Positions 17,393-26,918 of a stretch of DNA of 64,000 nucleotides are shown here, one piece after another. The stretch's first letter is position 1. Each line of letters starts with the position of its first letter. A program made the position numbers and the translations under genes. The DNA lies in assembly GCA_947492175.1 (NCBI GenBank), contig CANLMQ010000028.1, forward strand, positions 12,561 to 76,560. Direction: 5' to 3'. Source of the DNA: an uncultured Draconibacterium sp. (GTDB taxonomy: Bacteria > Bacteroidota > Bacteroidia > Bacteroidales > Prolixibacteraceae). The notes beneath the pieces were generated by a model, which saw only the letters and a program-made list of their open reading frames with translations, did no database searches and was not told the origin of the DNA.

Positions 17393-18283
17393 TATATTAT
17401 TTCTTGTTGCAAACAGCTTTTCTTTTCAGGTTGAAAGAGATGCGTTCGCATCCCTTTCTTTTGCCAAATAAAATAAACAGATACTCGTGCAGAGTAAATG
17501 GTCATCTTCTAACCCTCTAATAAAAGCATGTACCAGCTTTCATTATTTTTGTTTTAAAATTATTTCGGGAACAAGGGGAGCAAAGCTCCCCTCCAGAACT
17601 AGCTGAAACAGCAAAGACAATTGAAAAACAACAGTAATTCGCTGTTGATGATACTTTAATATCTTTTCTTTTCCAGATTATTGAAACCTCTTAAACAGCA
17701 TCAATTATTTACTCTGAAAAAGGACCCGGCTATTTTGCCGTGCCAGCATCAAACTGTCGGAACCCGAATTATTTGATAATTATATTTCTAAAAATTTCAG
17801 TTAAACACTTTGTAGAAAAGTGCCTGCCGTTTTGCTTTTCTGAAAAGCAAAACGAGGATAGAACTATCCTTCTTATTTGATATGTCCCGGACTGAAAGAA
17901 GAGTTAAATTTTATACTCTCAATACTCTTCATGTTTTCTGTCCCATGAGCCCTAAAAAAATCCATCCTTTTCATTTTCTAACGGAATAAAAAATAAAACT
18001 CAAAACTCTATTTTATGCTGATTCTACCAGCGTTATTTCTTGCGTCAATAATCCGACAAATATATAAATAAAAACATGGGTATAAATCATGTTTTTCAGT
18101 TATTCCCATTTTTTTATCAGAAACCTATTTACTTACTTTTAATACGCGAGGTTTATTGCAAATACTACATCATTTAATGTTTTTAGGATATTAAGCTTTA
18201 TTAATTCTGTGTTACATTTTGTCTCAATTCTGTCATTCTGAAATATTAGTTATAGTTTTGAATAAAACATAGAAACGATTACT
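17393..18283. other. Long non-coding region with several perfect hairpins
   Basis: About 890 bp without a plausible ORF, between the divergent arginine decarboxylase and helicase-like genes. Visible structures are GATGCG/CGCATC (17439-17452), GGGGAGC/GCTCCCC (17575-17591), a 12-bp-arm perfect palindrome (17829-17853) and AGGATAG/CTATCCT (17855-17870). None is followed by a clear T-tract, so classical termination is unlikely. It could hold a non-coding RNA, a decayed gene or an arginine decarboxylase leader. TAGTTTTG at 18253-18260 is a good -7 box for the plus-strand gene. Confidence 0.5.
17829..17870. repeat. Two adjacent perfect inverted repeats
   Basis: GTTTTGCTTTTC (17829-17840) is followed after one T by its exact reverse complement (17842-17853). 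One base later AGGATAG (17855-17861) and CTATCCT (17864-17870) form a second perfect stem with a two-base loop. The short loops favour a protein-binding palindrome or cruciform over an RNA terminator. Confidence 0.6.
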
Positions 18284-18898
18284 ATGAAACTTAAAAAGTT
18301 ATTACCGGAACTGGTGTCGGGTATAGTTGATGCCGGTTACGACATAAATCCCCGGGAAATTCAAAGCGAAAGTATACCAAAAATAAAATCAGGGGCTGAT
18401 CTGTTTGTTATTGCTCCTGAAGATTCAGGAAAATCAACGGCTATTGTTATTGGTATTATTCAACAATTAAAGGAAGCTTCAGAAGAAGCACCGCGTGCTA
18501 TAATAATGGCAGCTACAAAAGAAAAAGCATTCGAACTGGAAGAAAAATTTAAATTACTTGGAAGTCACACCAATTTGCGGGTATTTACTGTTTTCGACAA
18601 AGGGAATATTCAATATCAGAAAGATATAATTTACGAAGGATTGGATGTTTTAATCGGAACACCAGTCAGAATAAATGAGCTATTAAGTATTACAGGAATA
18701 CCTACTACCCTATTGAGGATTTTGGCAGTTGATGATGCAGAAACATTATTCCCCGGACAAACGCATCCGGTTGTTTATCGTATTGCCGACCGGACAAAAA
18801 AACTGCAATTCTTAATTTTTGCAAATAAGCCTCACGAAAAATTTGATGATCTTTTTGATAGGGTTATGAAAAACCCGATAGAAATACGAAAACAATAA
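18284..18898 (+). CDS. Lone RecA-1 domain of a DEAD-box helicase, degenerate motifs
   Basis: The 204-residue protein matches only the first RecA-like domain of DEAD-box helicases. It keeps a Q-motif-like REIQSESIPKI (Q27) and a Walker A-like APEDSGKST (44-52). Motif Ib is GTPVRI, and motif II is VDDAE (149-153) in place of DEAD. Motif III SAT is replaced by FAN. The second helicase domain is absent, and the next gene runs in the opposite direction, so this is not an interrupted gene with a downstream remnant. Unwinding is unlikely; ATP or RNA binding as a regulatory partner is possible. A TAGTTTTG -7 box lies upstream. Confidence 0.75.
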   Translation: MKLKKLLPELVSGIVDAGYDINPREIQSESIPKIKSGADLFVIAPEDSGKSTAIVIGIIQQLKEASEEAPRAIIMAATKEKAFELEEKFKLLGSHTNLRVFTVFDKGNIQYQKDIIYEGLDVLIGTPVRINELLSITGIPTTLLRILAVDDAETLFPGQTHPVVYRIADRTKKLQFLIFANKPHEKFDDLFDRVMKNPIEIRKQ

Positions 18899-18920
18899 AT
18901 TATCTAAAAAAATTTAATCA

Positions 18921-20513
18921 TCAGGCTTTTCTTTCCAAACGCCTTGCCAGAGCATGAAGATGGCGAATAACTTCCAGTATTTCCGATTCGAAACGAAAAA
19001 TTGAGATTCGCATTTCATCCGGCTCTGCCAAACGATGTATTAAATGCGAACGTACTTTCAGGAATTGATCTTTAAATTCCGATTTTGAAAGTTGTTCTCC
19101 TTTCTCTGTTTCTTGTCCTCCATATCTTTTTAAACCTGTTGAAATCGAATCAAAAGCAACCATATATAAAGAACTTAGTTGTTCAATGGTGTCTTCACTC
19201 GCTTCAAACCCTTTTTCGATGCGGTGTTCGGCTGCCTCAACCAAATTCGTTGTAATTAAATCGGCTGCTGCTTCCAGTACATTCACTGCTTCAATATCTT
19301 GCTCCAAACGTTTTGTCTCTTTTTTCGAAATAGACCGGCTTTGTATTTGTTGCAAAAAGATTAGTATTTCTTTATGCCCACGATCAATTACTGTGTCGTT
19401 TTTTCTTAATTCAAGAAGCTGTACAGCGTTTCCTGTTAAAGCAACATTTAAACCATTCCGGATTAGTTTCAGCGATTCTTCACCCAGCTTAAAAATGGAA
19501 GAATTGGCCAAGTCGAGTGCCATCGATGTATTTTCGAGAAAATAACTGTGCAGCTCCGGAAATTGTCTTCTTGTATCCTTTTTCTCAGGCAGAATCTTTA
19601 GCACTAACTTAGAAACAGGATTTACCAGCCAGATAAATAAAAGCGTATTACCGACATTAAAAATTGTATGTGCATTCGCAATTTGCCGGGCCTCGTTACT
19701 CTCAGAAATGAGTCTAACCAATGCGGCAAGCTGATCGGTAAAGAAGTACCAAAGCAGAACACCCGCAACTTTAAACAACACATGCGAAATAGCAACTCTC
19801 ATTGCAGCGCGCGGCTTACCTAAAGCCGATAAAACAGCAGTAACACATGTTCCAATATTTGCACCGTAAACCAGCGCTATTCCGGCTTCAACACTAATCA
19901 AACCTTGCGAAGCCAGCACAATTACAACACCGGTTGTAGCCGACGAGCTTTGAACCAGGGCCGTAAAAACAGTCCCGATTAATATACCCCATAAATAATT
20001 GTCGAGACCTTCCATTAATTCAATAAAAGGCTGGTAGGTTTTAAGTGGAGATGTCGCTTCACTCATTACGTTCATTCCCAGAAATACCAAACCAAGCCCC
20101 AGAATTATAGTTCCAATATCTTTGTACGATTTATTTGCAAATACCACGCTAAACAGGTAGCCAAATGCAACCATCACCCACGAGGCTTTTGTAATTTTAA
20201 AGGCAATTATTTGTGCGGTAATTGTAGTGCCAAGGTTTGCTCCCAAAATTAATCCCAAGGTACTTTGAAACGAAAGTAAACCGGCGGAAACAAATCCTAC
20301 AGCCAATACAGTGGTTACCGAAGAAGACTGGATAACCGCAGTAACACCGGTACCGGCCAAAAGCGATGTCCAGCGGTTGCGAGTCATCGATTTCAAAAAT
20401 AGTTTCATTCGGGTTCCGGCCGCATTTTTTAACCCTTCGGTCATTACATTCATTCCGTGCAGAAAGATACCCAGTCCACCAAGAAGCAATATTGTAAAAG
20501 TCCACCAATTCAT
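18921..20513 (-). CDS. Na/Pi cotransporter family protein with PhoU-like domain
   Basis: The 530-residue protein has two inverted copies of the NptA/PNaS signature: QSSSVTTVLAVGF near residue 63 and QSSSATTGVVIVLAS near 188. About eight membrane helices cover residues 1-310. The C-terminal 200 residues (about 330-530) are helical and PhoU-like. Such proteins couple Na+ to inorganic phosphate import, although some act in cyclic-dinucleotide or phosphate export physiology. It is transcribed alone, divergent from the sulfatase gene, and converges with the helicase-like gene over a 22-bp gap. Confidence 0.93.
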   Translation of the reverse strand: MNWWTFTILLLGGLGIFLHGMNVMTEGLKNAAGTRMKLFLKSMTRNRWTSLLAGTGVTAVIQSSSVTTVLAVGFVSAGLLSFQSTLGLILGANLGTTITAQIIAFKITKASWVMVAFGYLFSVVFANKSYKDIGTIILGLGLVFLGMNVMSEATSPLKTYQPFIELMEGLDNYLWGILIGTVFTALVQSSSATTGVVIVLASQGLISVEAGIALVYGANIGTCVTAVLSALGKPRAAMRVAISHVLFKVAGVLLWYFFTDQLAALVRLISESNEARQIANAHTIFNVGNTLLFIWLVNPVSKLVLKILPEKKDTRRQFPELHSYFLENTSMALDLANSSIFKLGEESLKLIRNGLNVALTGNAVQLLELRKNDTVIDRGHKEILIFLQQIQSRSISKKETKRLEQDIEAVNVLEAAADLITTNLVEAAEHRIEKGFEASEDTIEQLSSLYMVAFDSISTGLKRYGGQETEKGEQLSKSEFKDQFLKVRSHLIHRLAEPDEMRISIFRFESEILEVIRHLHALARRLERKA

Positions 20514-20576
20514 TATCTAATCTTTATGCTAAAATAGAAATATTTGCTTGCTCTGTTCCCGTTCCTTGTATTATTC

Positions 20577-20584
20577 TATCTTTG
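20577..20584 (+). promoter_or_regulatory. Bacteroidota -7 box of the sulfatase gene
   Basis: TATCTTTG matches the TAnnTTTG consensus exactly, 24 bp before the sulfatase ATG. A TTG at 20548-20550 could serve as the -33 element, although the 26-bp spacing is longer than usual. Confidence 0.5.
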
Positions 20585-20607
20585 AATCCTGAATAAATTA
20601 CATTATT

Positions 20608-22002
20608 ATGAAGTTACAACATCTAATTTTCAGTACGTTAATTGCATCCCTTTTTTTGGTTTCATGCACACGTACTTCTCCCAAAAAAGAAACAACTCAA
20701 AAGCCCAACATTGTTATTATTTTTCTTGACGATTCGGGGTACTCCGATTTTTCACCTTTTGGCCAGAAAAAAATAGAAACTCCCAATGTACAGACCCTTG
20801 CTAACGAAGGAATAATGTTTAAAAATTTTTATGTTCCGCAAGCCGTTTGTTCAGCATCTCGCTCAGCCTTACTTTCAGGATGTTATCCGGGAAGAACAAA
20901 GGTTTTTGGTGCTCATGGCCCCAACGAACGCGGTCTCGATACTAAATTTCCAACAATGGGTGAAGTTTTTCAGAAAGCCGGCTACAAAACAGCCATTTTT
21001 GGGAAATGGCATTGTGGCGACTTACCTGAAACCCGCCCACACAACCGTGGATTTGGCGAAAGTTGCGGTCTAATGTATTCAAACGACATGTGGAAACATC
21101 ATCCTGAAAGCCCGGAATACTGGGGCAAATTTCCAATACGATTCTGGGAAAACGGAGAAGTTAAAATTGATGATGTTGACTACGAACATCAGGAAATGCT
21201 GACAAAGTGGTACACCGAGCATGCAGTAGATTTTATTAACCGTCATAAAGATGAACCATTTTTATTGTATGTTCCTCACTCAATGCCACATGTTCCGATT
21301 TTCTGCAGTTCTGAATTTAAAGGTAAATCTGGTGTTGGATTGTATGGTGATGTGATGCTGGAATTAGACTGGTCGGTAGGCCAAATAAACAAAGCGTTAA
21401 AAGATAATGGTATTGATGAAAATACAATTGTGATTTTTTCGTCGGACAACGGCCCCTGGATAGCATACGGAAATCACGCTGGAACCACCCCGTTTCGCGA
21501 AGCCAAAGGAACGACATTTGACGGAGGTACCAGATCTGCAACCATTATTAAATATCCGGCAAAGTTGAAAGGAAATCAGGAATCTCAGCGCGCGCTCATG
21601 ACAATCGACTTACTTCCAACACTTTGTCATATCACGGGTGTACCGCTTCCTGAGACAGAAATTGACGGGAAAAATGTATGGGATATTATTTCTGATAAAG
21701 AAAACGCAGTAAATCCTCATGATTATTATGCGTTTACAAACGATAAGAATTTTGAAGCAGTAATGAGTGGTGACGGGAAATGGAAACTACATTTACCACA
21801 TAATTACCGAACAATGACAGATATTAAAGGGAAAGATGGTATGCCCGGAAAATATGACTATTCGCCCAAAATCGAACTTTCGCTGTTTGACATGGTAAAC
21901 GATCCGTTTGAAACAACAAATGTGATTAATGAACATCCTGAAATTGCTAAAGAGTTAATGGAATTTGTAAAAATACATAAAGCAAAATTCTTCTCTGAAT
22001 AG
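20608..22002 (+). CDS. Arylsulfatase-type lipoprotein (S1 family)
   Basis: The 464-residue protein has a lipoprotein signal with C20 (LFLVSC). The sulfatase metal site begins IIFLDDSGYSD (D41, D42). The formylglycine motif is C81-S-A-S-R (VCSASRSALLSG), the aerobic-maturase-independent Cys type. FGKWHCGD, DNGPW and GTRSATIIKYP follow in the normal order. It hydrolyses a sulfate ester, probably of a sulfated glycan or small aryl sulfate, at the cell envelope. No anaerobic sulfatase-maturating enzyme lies nearby. It is monocistronic and ends at a strong bidirectional terminator. Confidence 0.93.
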   Translation: MKLQHLIFSTLIASLFLVSCTRTSPKKETTQKPNIVIIFLDDSGYSDFSPFGQKKIETPNVQTLANEGIMFKNFYVPQAVCSASRSALLSGCYPGRTKVFGAHGPNERGLDTKFPTMGEVFQKAGYKTAIFGKWHCGDLPETRPHNRGFGESCGLMYSNDMWKHHPESPEYWGKFPIRFWENGEVKIDDVDYEHQEMLTKWYTEHAVDFINRHKDEPFLLYVPHSMPHVPIFCSSEFKGKSGVGLYGDVMLELDWSVGQINKALKDNGIDENTIVIFSSDNGPWIAYGNHAGTTPFREAKGTTFDGGTRSATIIKYPAKLKGNQESQRALMTIDLLPTLCHITGVPLPETEIDGKNVWDIISDKENAVNPHDYYAFTNDKNFEAVMSGDGKWKLHLPHNYRTMTDIKGKDGMPGKYDYSPKIELSLFDMVNDPFETTNVINEHPEIAKELMEFVKIHKAKFFSE

Positions 22003-22017
22003 AAAAAAACTGCAGTT

Positions 22018-22067
22018 AAAAAAGCCCCGGTTTCTTTATATTAAAATAGAAACCGGGGCTTTTTTTT
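22018..22067. terminator. Strong bidirectional Rho-independent terminator
   Basis: GCCCCGGTTTCT (22024-22035) and AGAAACCGGGGC (22048-22059) form a perfect 12-bp stem with a 12-nt AT loop. It is flanked by six A on the left and eight T on the right. It serves both the sulfatase gene (plus) and the DUF4252 gene (minus). Confidence 0.93.
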
Positions 22068-22089
22068 GATAAATTTATGATAGTGGTTA

Positions 22090-22593
22090 CTAGAAATTTA
22101 AACTCAAAAATTTACCGGGCTGAGAAAGATCAATATTCTCATTAATTATTTCAGGTTTAATTTCTCCTTTTAAGTAGATTATTGCATTATCTTCTCCGCC
22201 TACCAGAATTACCATTTCTTTTATTACTGTTTCATCCATTCGACCAAAAATAGTTACACTTTCACCGTCTTCCCGAACAACCAACAACTCTTCATATTTC
22301 TTATTCTTATTAATGCGGTCGTAATACTCTTTGTGCAAATCGGTGCGTAAGTTTAACTCATCACTATCAATAGCAATAACTCTAACCTTATCAATACTTT
22401 CAAGCATTTCGCGCTCCGATTCTTTCAGGTCGCTAAAACCGGCTGCCAGACTTATTACCCATCCGGGAACAGTTACAGTTGTTACTCCGTATTTAAACCT
22501 GTATTTTGCAAAAGCTTCTGAAACTCCGGGTTCATAACTGCAAGATGCAAACAAAAAAAGTAGAATTACTGGCAAAAAAGCTAATCTCTTCAT
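22090..22593 (-). CDS. DUF4252 domain lipoprotein
   Basis: From the ATG at 22593 the 167-residue protein opens MKRLAFLPVILLFLFASC, a lipoprotein signal with the acylated Cys at 18. The rest, with ESIDKVRVIAIDSDE and EELLVVREDGESVTIFGRM, matches the DUF4252 family common in Bacteroidota. The longer reading to 22701 adds 36 residues before the signal peptide and was rejected. The function is unknown; DUF4252 proteins are small envelope lipoproteins, often next to ECF sigma factors, but none is present here. Confidence 0.85.
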   Translation of the reverse strand: MKRLAFLPVILLFLFASCSYEPGVSEAFAKYRFKYGVTTVTVPGWVISLAAGFSDLKESEREMLESIDKVRVIAIDSDELNLRTDLHKEYYDRINKNKKYEELLVVREDGESVTIFGRMDETVIKEMVILVGGEDNAIIYLKGEIKPEIINENIDLSQPGKFLSLNF

Positions 22594-22777
22594 CTTTTTA
22601 CAATTTAAATATTCAAATGCATTTATTACACTGAAATTGTTTCTGCTAAGACGTATTATTTCAAACTTCGTTACTTCAAAATTGAGAATTAAGCTAACCA
22701 ATAATCAATTAATTCGGCAAACAGGTTAATTTCCCTGTTAAACAGATTTAATAATTAAATTATTTTGTATCCAGGTT

Positions 22778-25555
22778 TTATTCGTACCCCAGATTTCTTC
22801 CTTTTTCCACAGCCGGAATTCCATTCTTCATCCAGACAGGAGCAGGTTCATCTTTTAAGTAATGATTAAAAAACTGGAACATTCTTTTACTTAAGTCCAT
22901 ACGATTAGCCCAACTCTTAACCGGAAGGTTGTGTTCCTCGCCATTGTAATTCAACAGCCAAACAGGTTTATCCAGCCTGCGTAATGCAACAAACATTTCA
23001 ATGCCCTGATACCATGGAACTGCACCATCTTTATCGTTGTGCATCATTAACAATGGCGTATTAACTTTTGGAGCATGGAACACTGGAGAATTCTCGATAT
23101 ATAACAATGGTTTGTCCCATAACGTACCACCAATTCTACTTTGTGTATGTTCATACTGAAACATCCGGCTAATTCCTGTTCCCCACCTGATACCTCCGTA
23201 AGCACTTGTCATGTTACTTACCGGAGCTCCCGCCATTGCGGCAGCATACATATCGGTTTGTGTAATTAGCCATGCGGTTTGATAACCTCCCCAACTCTGG
23301 CCCTGCAAACCAATTTTTTTTCTATTTATAAACGAGTATTTTTCAGATAAATACTGAGTCCCGCTAACAATGGCATCGTAAGCACTTTCTCCCGGATAAC
23401 CAATTTTATAGGTAATATCGGGTACAAATACAAGATAGCCATTACTAGTATAAAAACTTTTATTAATTGTAGAGTGGCTTGGTTTTGGATAAACATGCCA
23501 ATGCATTGTTTCCGAACTGCGTTCGTAAAAATAAACAATCATCGGATAATTTTTCCCTGGATTCAAATTTTCAGGTTTGTATAATAAGCCCTTTAATTTT
23601 TCTCCTGAAAATGAAGTCCATTCTACCAATTCAACCTCCGGCCAAGTAAAATCGTCTTGTTGTGGATTGGCTTCCGATAGTTTAGTTGCATGTTCAAACT
23701 TTAGGTTGCTACACCACACATCCGGGAATGTACTTATACTTTCTTTTGTCCAGATTATTTTATCAGCATTTTTTGCCTTTGTCAAACCTTTAAAACTGAA
23801 GTTATCCATAATCAAAAGCGCCGGATCCTTTACCGAATTTAGTTTTGTTTCAAAATATCCAGCCGACATGGTTTCCTCGTTAAATGCACCTAATATAATT
23901 GTTTCGTTTGCGGGAATATATTCCAGCTCTTTATCAAGTTTCTCGTAGCGTAAGCGAATTTGGTTTTTGCGTCCAAAAGCTTTGGTAATACAAACAGGAA
24001 CTTTCTCACCGGTCGCATCTATTTTCCATATATCATACCTATCGTAAATAAAAACATAGCGGTCATCCTCACTCCATCCTGCAATTCCATAAGGTCGTGC
24101 ATCAGTGGGTCTATCATTCAGTTCGTCGAAAAAACTAACAGGAATTTTCCGGGTCAACGACACATTTTCCAAATCATTAATATCAGTTGAAACCGAATAA
24201 TAACTACTATCCGATGGTTCCCACCAAATTACATAATTTCCTTTTGGAGAAAGTCTTGCATGAGCCTTTTGTTCTACAATTTGTCGTTTAATACCTGTTT
24301 CCTGATCAATCAGATAATAATCCCAATATCCGCCACCTGTCCAACCCGAGGCCCTTTTATAAGGCAAATCACTGTAACCAAAAGATACATTACCATTCCC
24401 TTTTTGTATTGTAGACACCTGCCGGATAGACAAATCTGCCAACTGCACAAAACTTTGTTTACTAATATGATATACAGCTAAATAAGTTCTTTCCTTTTCC
24501 TTTTTCACTTCTAAAAGTTGCTGAGGCTGTAATTTTAAATCTTTCCAGTTCCAAACATCCACTTTTGGTTTTTCTTCATCCAGCAATGTATCTTTAGGTT
24601 CAACAAGCGGACTTTTAGCAGTACCCAAGTATATTTTCGAACCATCTTCCGAAAAATAGATTTTGCTATATTCACTTGGCGACCACCCAACCGGCATACC
24701 TTGCGAAGTTTCTGTAATTATCTCACTGGTGTTCTTATCTTTCGACGAGATATACATTGTATATATTTTTTCATCAACGGTATCCTGCGACATTAGAAAA
24801 ACACACTGTTCCCCACGTTCATCAGGTGTTACCTTTTTTACCCAACCTCTGGTTTTATATAAATCGGAAAATTTCCCGTCTTTGGTATCAAACCATTTAA
24901 TGGTAGAGAAAGTATTTACCGAATCTTTCAGTTGCTGTACACATAACAACGTGCTTCCCTTTTTTGCCCACGAATATTCAATAATATTGCTAATATTTAT
25001 TGTGTCTTTATTCCCGATGTTAATCAATACCAGATCATCTCCCGGTTGTTTTATCTTCTTTTTACTATCTACCGAGTCGTTTTTTGTTTCTTCCGCTTCT
25101 TTTAAAAATGCCAGCCAGCTTGCATTCTCTTCTGCCAGTTTAAATGATTTTAAATTCGGATATTTAACCAACTCATCGCTTTTCGGGAAATAAATTCCCA
25201 GACTGTCATTGGGCATCTTTTCCTTTTTAACCTTATCGAGTTTTGCTTTACGAATAGAGTCTGCAGGTGATTTGATATAAAAAACAACTACATCGTTTTC
25301 ACTCCCTATTTTTGCTTTGTAACCACGCGAAAAGGTTTTTGAATTATTGTCAGTATTGATAAAAAGCTTTCCGTCTCCTTTTAACGGATTTTGCTCATAA
25401 ACCACCAGTTCTCCGTTGTTCGAAATCGATTTCCCCGCAATTATGTTCCAGGAAGCAAAATCATCGGTACTTAACTTTTTTTTGGTTGTTGGTTGAGAAA
25501 CAGCCAGAAAAGAAATGCAAATTAAACCTATTAAAACACCTATATTTCGTTTCAT
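22778..25555 (-). CDS. S9 prolyl-oligopeptidase-family peptidase, exported
   Basis: The 925-residue protein starts with a signal peptide (ISFLAVSQ). A long beta-propeller-like region (about 40-640) precedes a C-terminal alpha/beta-hydrolase domain. The nucleophile motif is GLQGQSWGGYQTAW; HNDKDGAVPWYQG supplies the Asp region and NGEEHNL the catalytic His. This fits a periplasmic or surface serine peptidase related to prolyl oligopeptidases and dipeptidyl peptidases. The propeller is longer than in classic POP. It appears monocistronic, and TATTTTTG (minus strand, 25586-25579) is a plausible -7 box. Confidence 0.9.
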   Translation of the reverse strand: MKRNIGVLIGLICISFLAVSQPTTKKKLSTDDFASWNIIAGKSISNNGELVVYEQNPLKGDGKLFINTDNNSKTFSRGYKAKIGSENDVVVFYIKSPADSIRKAKLDKVKKEKMPNDSLGIYFPKSDELVKYPNLKSFKLAEENASWLAFLKEAEETKNDSVDSKKKIKQPGDDLVLINIGNKDTINISNIIEYSWAKKGSTLLCVQQLKDSVNTFSTIKWFDTKDGKFSDLYKTRGWVKKVTPDERGEQCVFLMSQDTVDEKIYTMYISSKDKNTSEIITETSQGMPVGWSPSEYSKIYFSEDGSKIYLGTAKSPLVEPKDTLLDEEKPKVDVWNWKDLKLQPQQLLEVKKEKERTYLAVYHISKQSFVQLADLSIRQVSTIQKGNGNVSFGYSDLPYKRASGWTGGGYWDYYLIDQETGIKRQIVEQKAHARLSPKGNYVIWWEPSDSSYYSVSTDINDLENVSLTRKIPVSFFDELNDRPTDARPYGIAGWSEDDRYVFIYDRYDIWKIDATGEKVPVCITKAFGRKNQIRLRYEKLDKELEYIPANETIILGAFNEETMSAGYFETKLNSVKDPALLIMDNFSFKGLTKAKNADKIIWTKESISTFPDVWCSNLKFEHATKLSEANPQQDDFTWPEVELVEWTSFSGEKLKGLLYKPENLNPGKNYPMIVYFYERSSETMHWHVYPKPSHSTINKSFYTSNGYLVFVPDITYKIGYPGESAYDAIVSGTQYLSEKYSFINRKKIGLQGQSWGGYQTAWLITQTDMYAAAMAGAPVSNMTSAYGGIRWGTGISRMFQYEHTQSRIGGTLWDKPLLYIENSPVFHAPKVNTPLLMMHNDKDGAVPWYQGIEMFVALRRLDKPVWLLNYNGEEHNLPVKSWANRMDLSKRMFQFFNHYLKDEPAPVWMKNGIPAVEKGRNLGYE

Positions 25556-25639
25556 TATTTATTTGTTATACATTTATTCAAAAATATAAATACTTTGTTA
25601 AAAGAGCTCTAAACAGTTTATTGATGCAGCCATTTTACA

Positions 25640-26323
25640 TTATAAACTATAATGATTCAAGACCTTGCGAAACTCTCCCGGGATTGGAGATTCAAAGATT
25701 TGTTTATTTCCGGAAACAGGGTGGGTAAATTCTAATTTTGCTGCATGAAGAAACAACCTCCTTATTTCTGTATCGGCTAATACAATTTTATTTAACGTGA
25801 AATCGCCATGATGAGTATCACCAACTATATCAAACTGATTTTTTGCAAAATGTTGCCGCAACTGGTGCCAGCGGCCTGTTTCTGGGGTGATTTCCACCAA
25901 ACTCAATGCAATGTTTTCTTTTTCTTTGTATGAAATTTGTGTCTGAATTGTTTCTACTGTTTTAAAATGTGTAACCGCCGGCTTTTTAAACTTCGATTTC
26001 TTTTTTACCAAAACTTTTTGAGTAAAAGTTCCTTCACCCGGATTTCCCTGCACAAGAGCAAAATAGGTTTTTTGCACCTCTTTTCTTTCAAACTGGACAG
26101 TGAGTTCCTTTGCTATTTCTGACGATAAAGCCAAAACAATAACTCCTGATGTTTTCGAATCTAAACGATGTACATTATAAATCCATTTTCCCGTAATTTC
26201 GCCCAACATTTTTGTGAGATATTGTGCATCATTCGGCATAAAGTCGTTTTTATGAACCGGCAGGTCAATGGGTTTTTCAACCACAATCAAATGTTCATCC
26301 CGATAAATAATTGGTATTTCCAT
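25640..26323 (-). CDS. RluA-family pseudouridine synthase
   Basis: The 227-residue enzyme has the catalytic motif VHRLDSKTSGV with the nucleophilic D55, the family-typical opening IIYRDEHLIVVEKP, and ETGRWHQLRQHFA near residue 165. It lacks an S4 domain, and its short length and RWHQLR variant resemble TruC, which modifies U65 of tRNA. It isomerises uridine to pseudouridine in RNA. The exact target cannot be fixed by eye. Confidence 0.9.
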   Translation of the reverse strand: MEIPIIYRDEHLIVVEKPIDLPVHKNDFMPNDAQYLTKMLGEITGKWIYNVHRLDSKTSGVIVLALSSEIAKELTVQFERKEVQKTYFALVQGNPGEGTFTQKVLVKKKSKFKKPAVTHFKTVETIQTQISYKEKENIALSLVEITPETGRWHQLRQHFAKNQFDIVGDTHHGDFTLNKIVLADTEIRRLFLHAAKLEFTHPVSGNKQIFESPIPGEFRKVLNHYSL

Positions 26324-26438
26324 AGCTTATTATGTAAATTTCAAAGTTAACAAAGTCAAGCCAGCATTTAGGTATCCTGCATTACAATTCTTAACTACTT
26401 CAAATAAACTTGTTTTTAAATTATTTGTTTATCAATTT

Positions 26439-26918
26439 ATGAAAGGAATAGTTATACTGGCATTGATTTTTATTGCATTTCGATTAAATGCACAGGATGA
26501 GAACAACATAAAAGAAGTAAAAAGTGAGAAAGTAATGAGTTATAAAAAATTAACCGATTTCGAGAAATATGTAATTATTGACAAAGGTACAGAACGTCCA
26601 TTTACCGGAGAATACACCGAAAACAAGGCAAAAGGGACTTACATTTGCAAACAATGTGGCTCTCCGTTGTATTACTCGTCAGATAAATTTGAGTCAGGCT
26701 GCGGCTGGCCGAGTTTTGACGATGAAATTAAAGGCGCAATTCACAAATCGGTTGATTCAGATGGCCGAAGAACAGAAATAACCTGTAACAACTGTGGCGG
26801 GCATTTGGGACATGTATTTTATGGAGAAGGTTTTACTGACAAAAATACGCGTCATTGTGTAAACTCAATTTCTCTGATATTTGTTCCTGCTGAAGACAAG
26901 AAGGAAGAAAAACAATAA
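26439..26918 (+). CDS. msrB: Peptide-methionine (R)-S-oxide reductase, exported
   Basis: The 159-residue protein has a signal peptide (1-19), then the MsrB core. Zinc ligands are C70/C73 (YICKQCGSPLYY) and C116/C119 (TCNNCGGHLGHVF). The catalytic C140 lies in TRHCVNSISL, and the substrate loop is ESGCGWPSF. It reduces methionine-R-sulfoxide in proteins, here probably in the periplasm, given the signal. It has no MsrA partner nearby. The short C-terminal lysine/glutamate tail is unremarkable. Confidence 0.95.
   Translation: MKGIVILALIFIAFRLNAQDENNIKEVKSEKVMSYKKLTDFEKYVIIDKGTERPFTGEYTENKAKGTYICKQCGSPLYYSSDKFESGCGWPSFDDEIKGAIHKSVDSDGRRTEITCNNCGGHLGHVFYGEGFTDKNTRHCVNSISLIFVPAEDKKEEKQ

Noticed and set aside
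17575..17591. GGGGAGC/GCTCCCC hairpin as a terminator
   Set aside because: No T-tract on either strand, and it lies upstream of both flanking genes.
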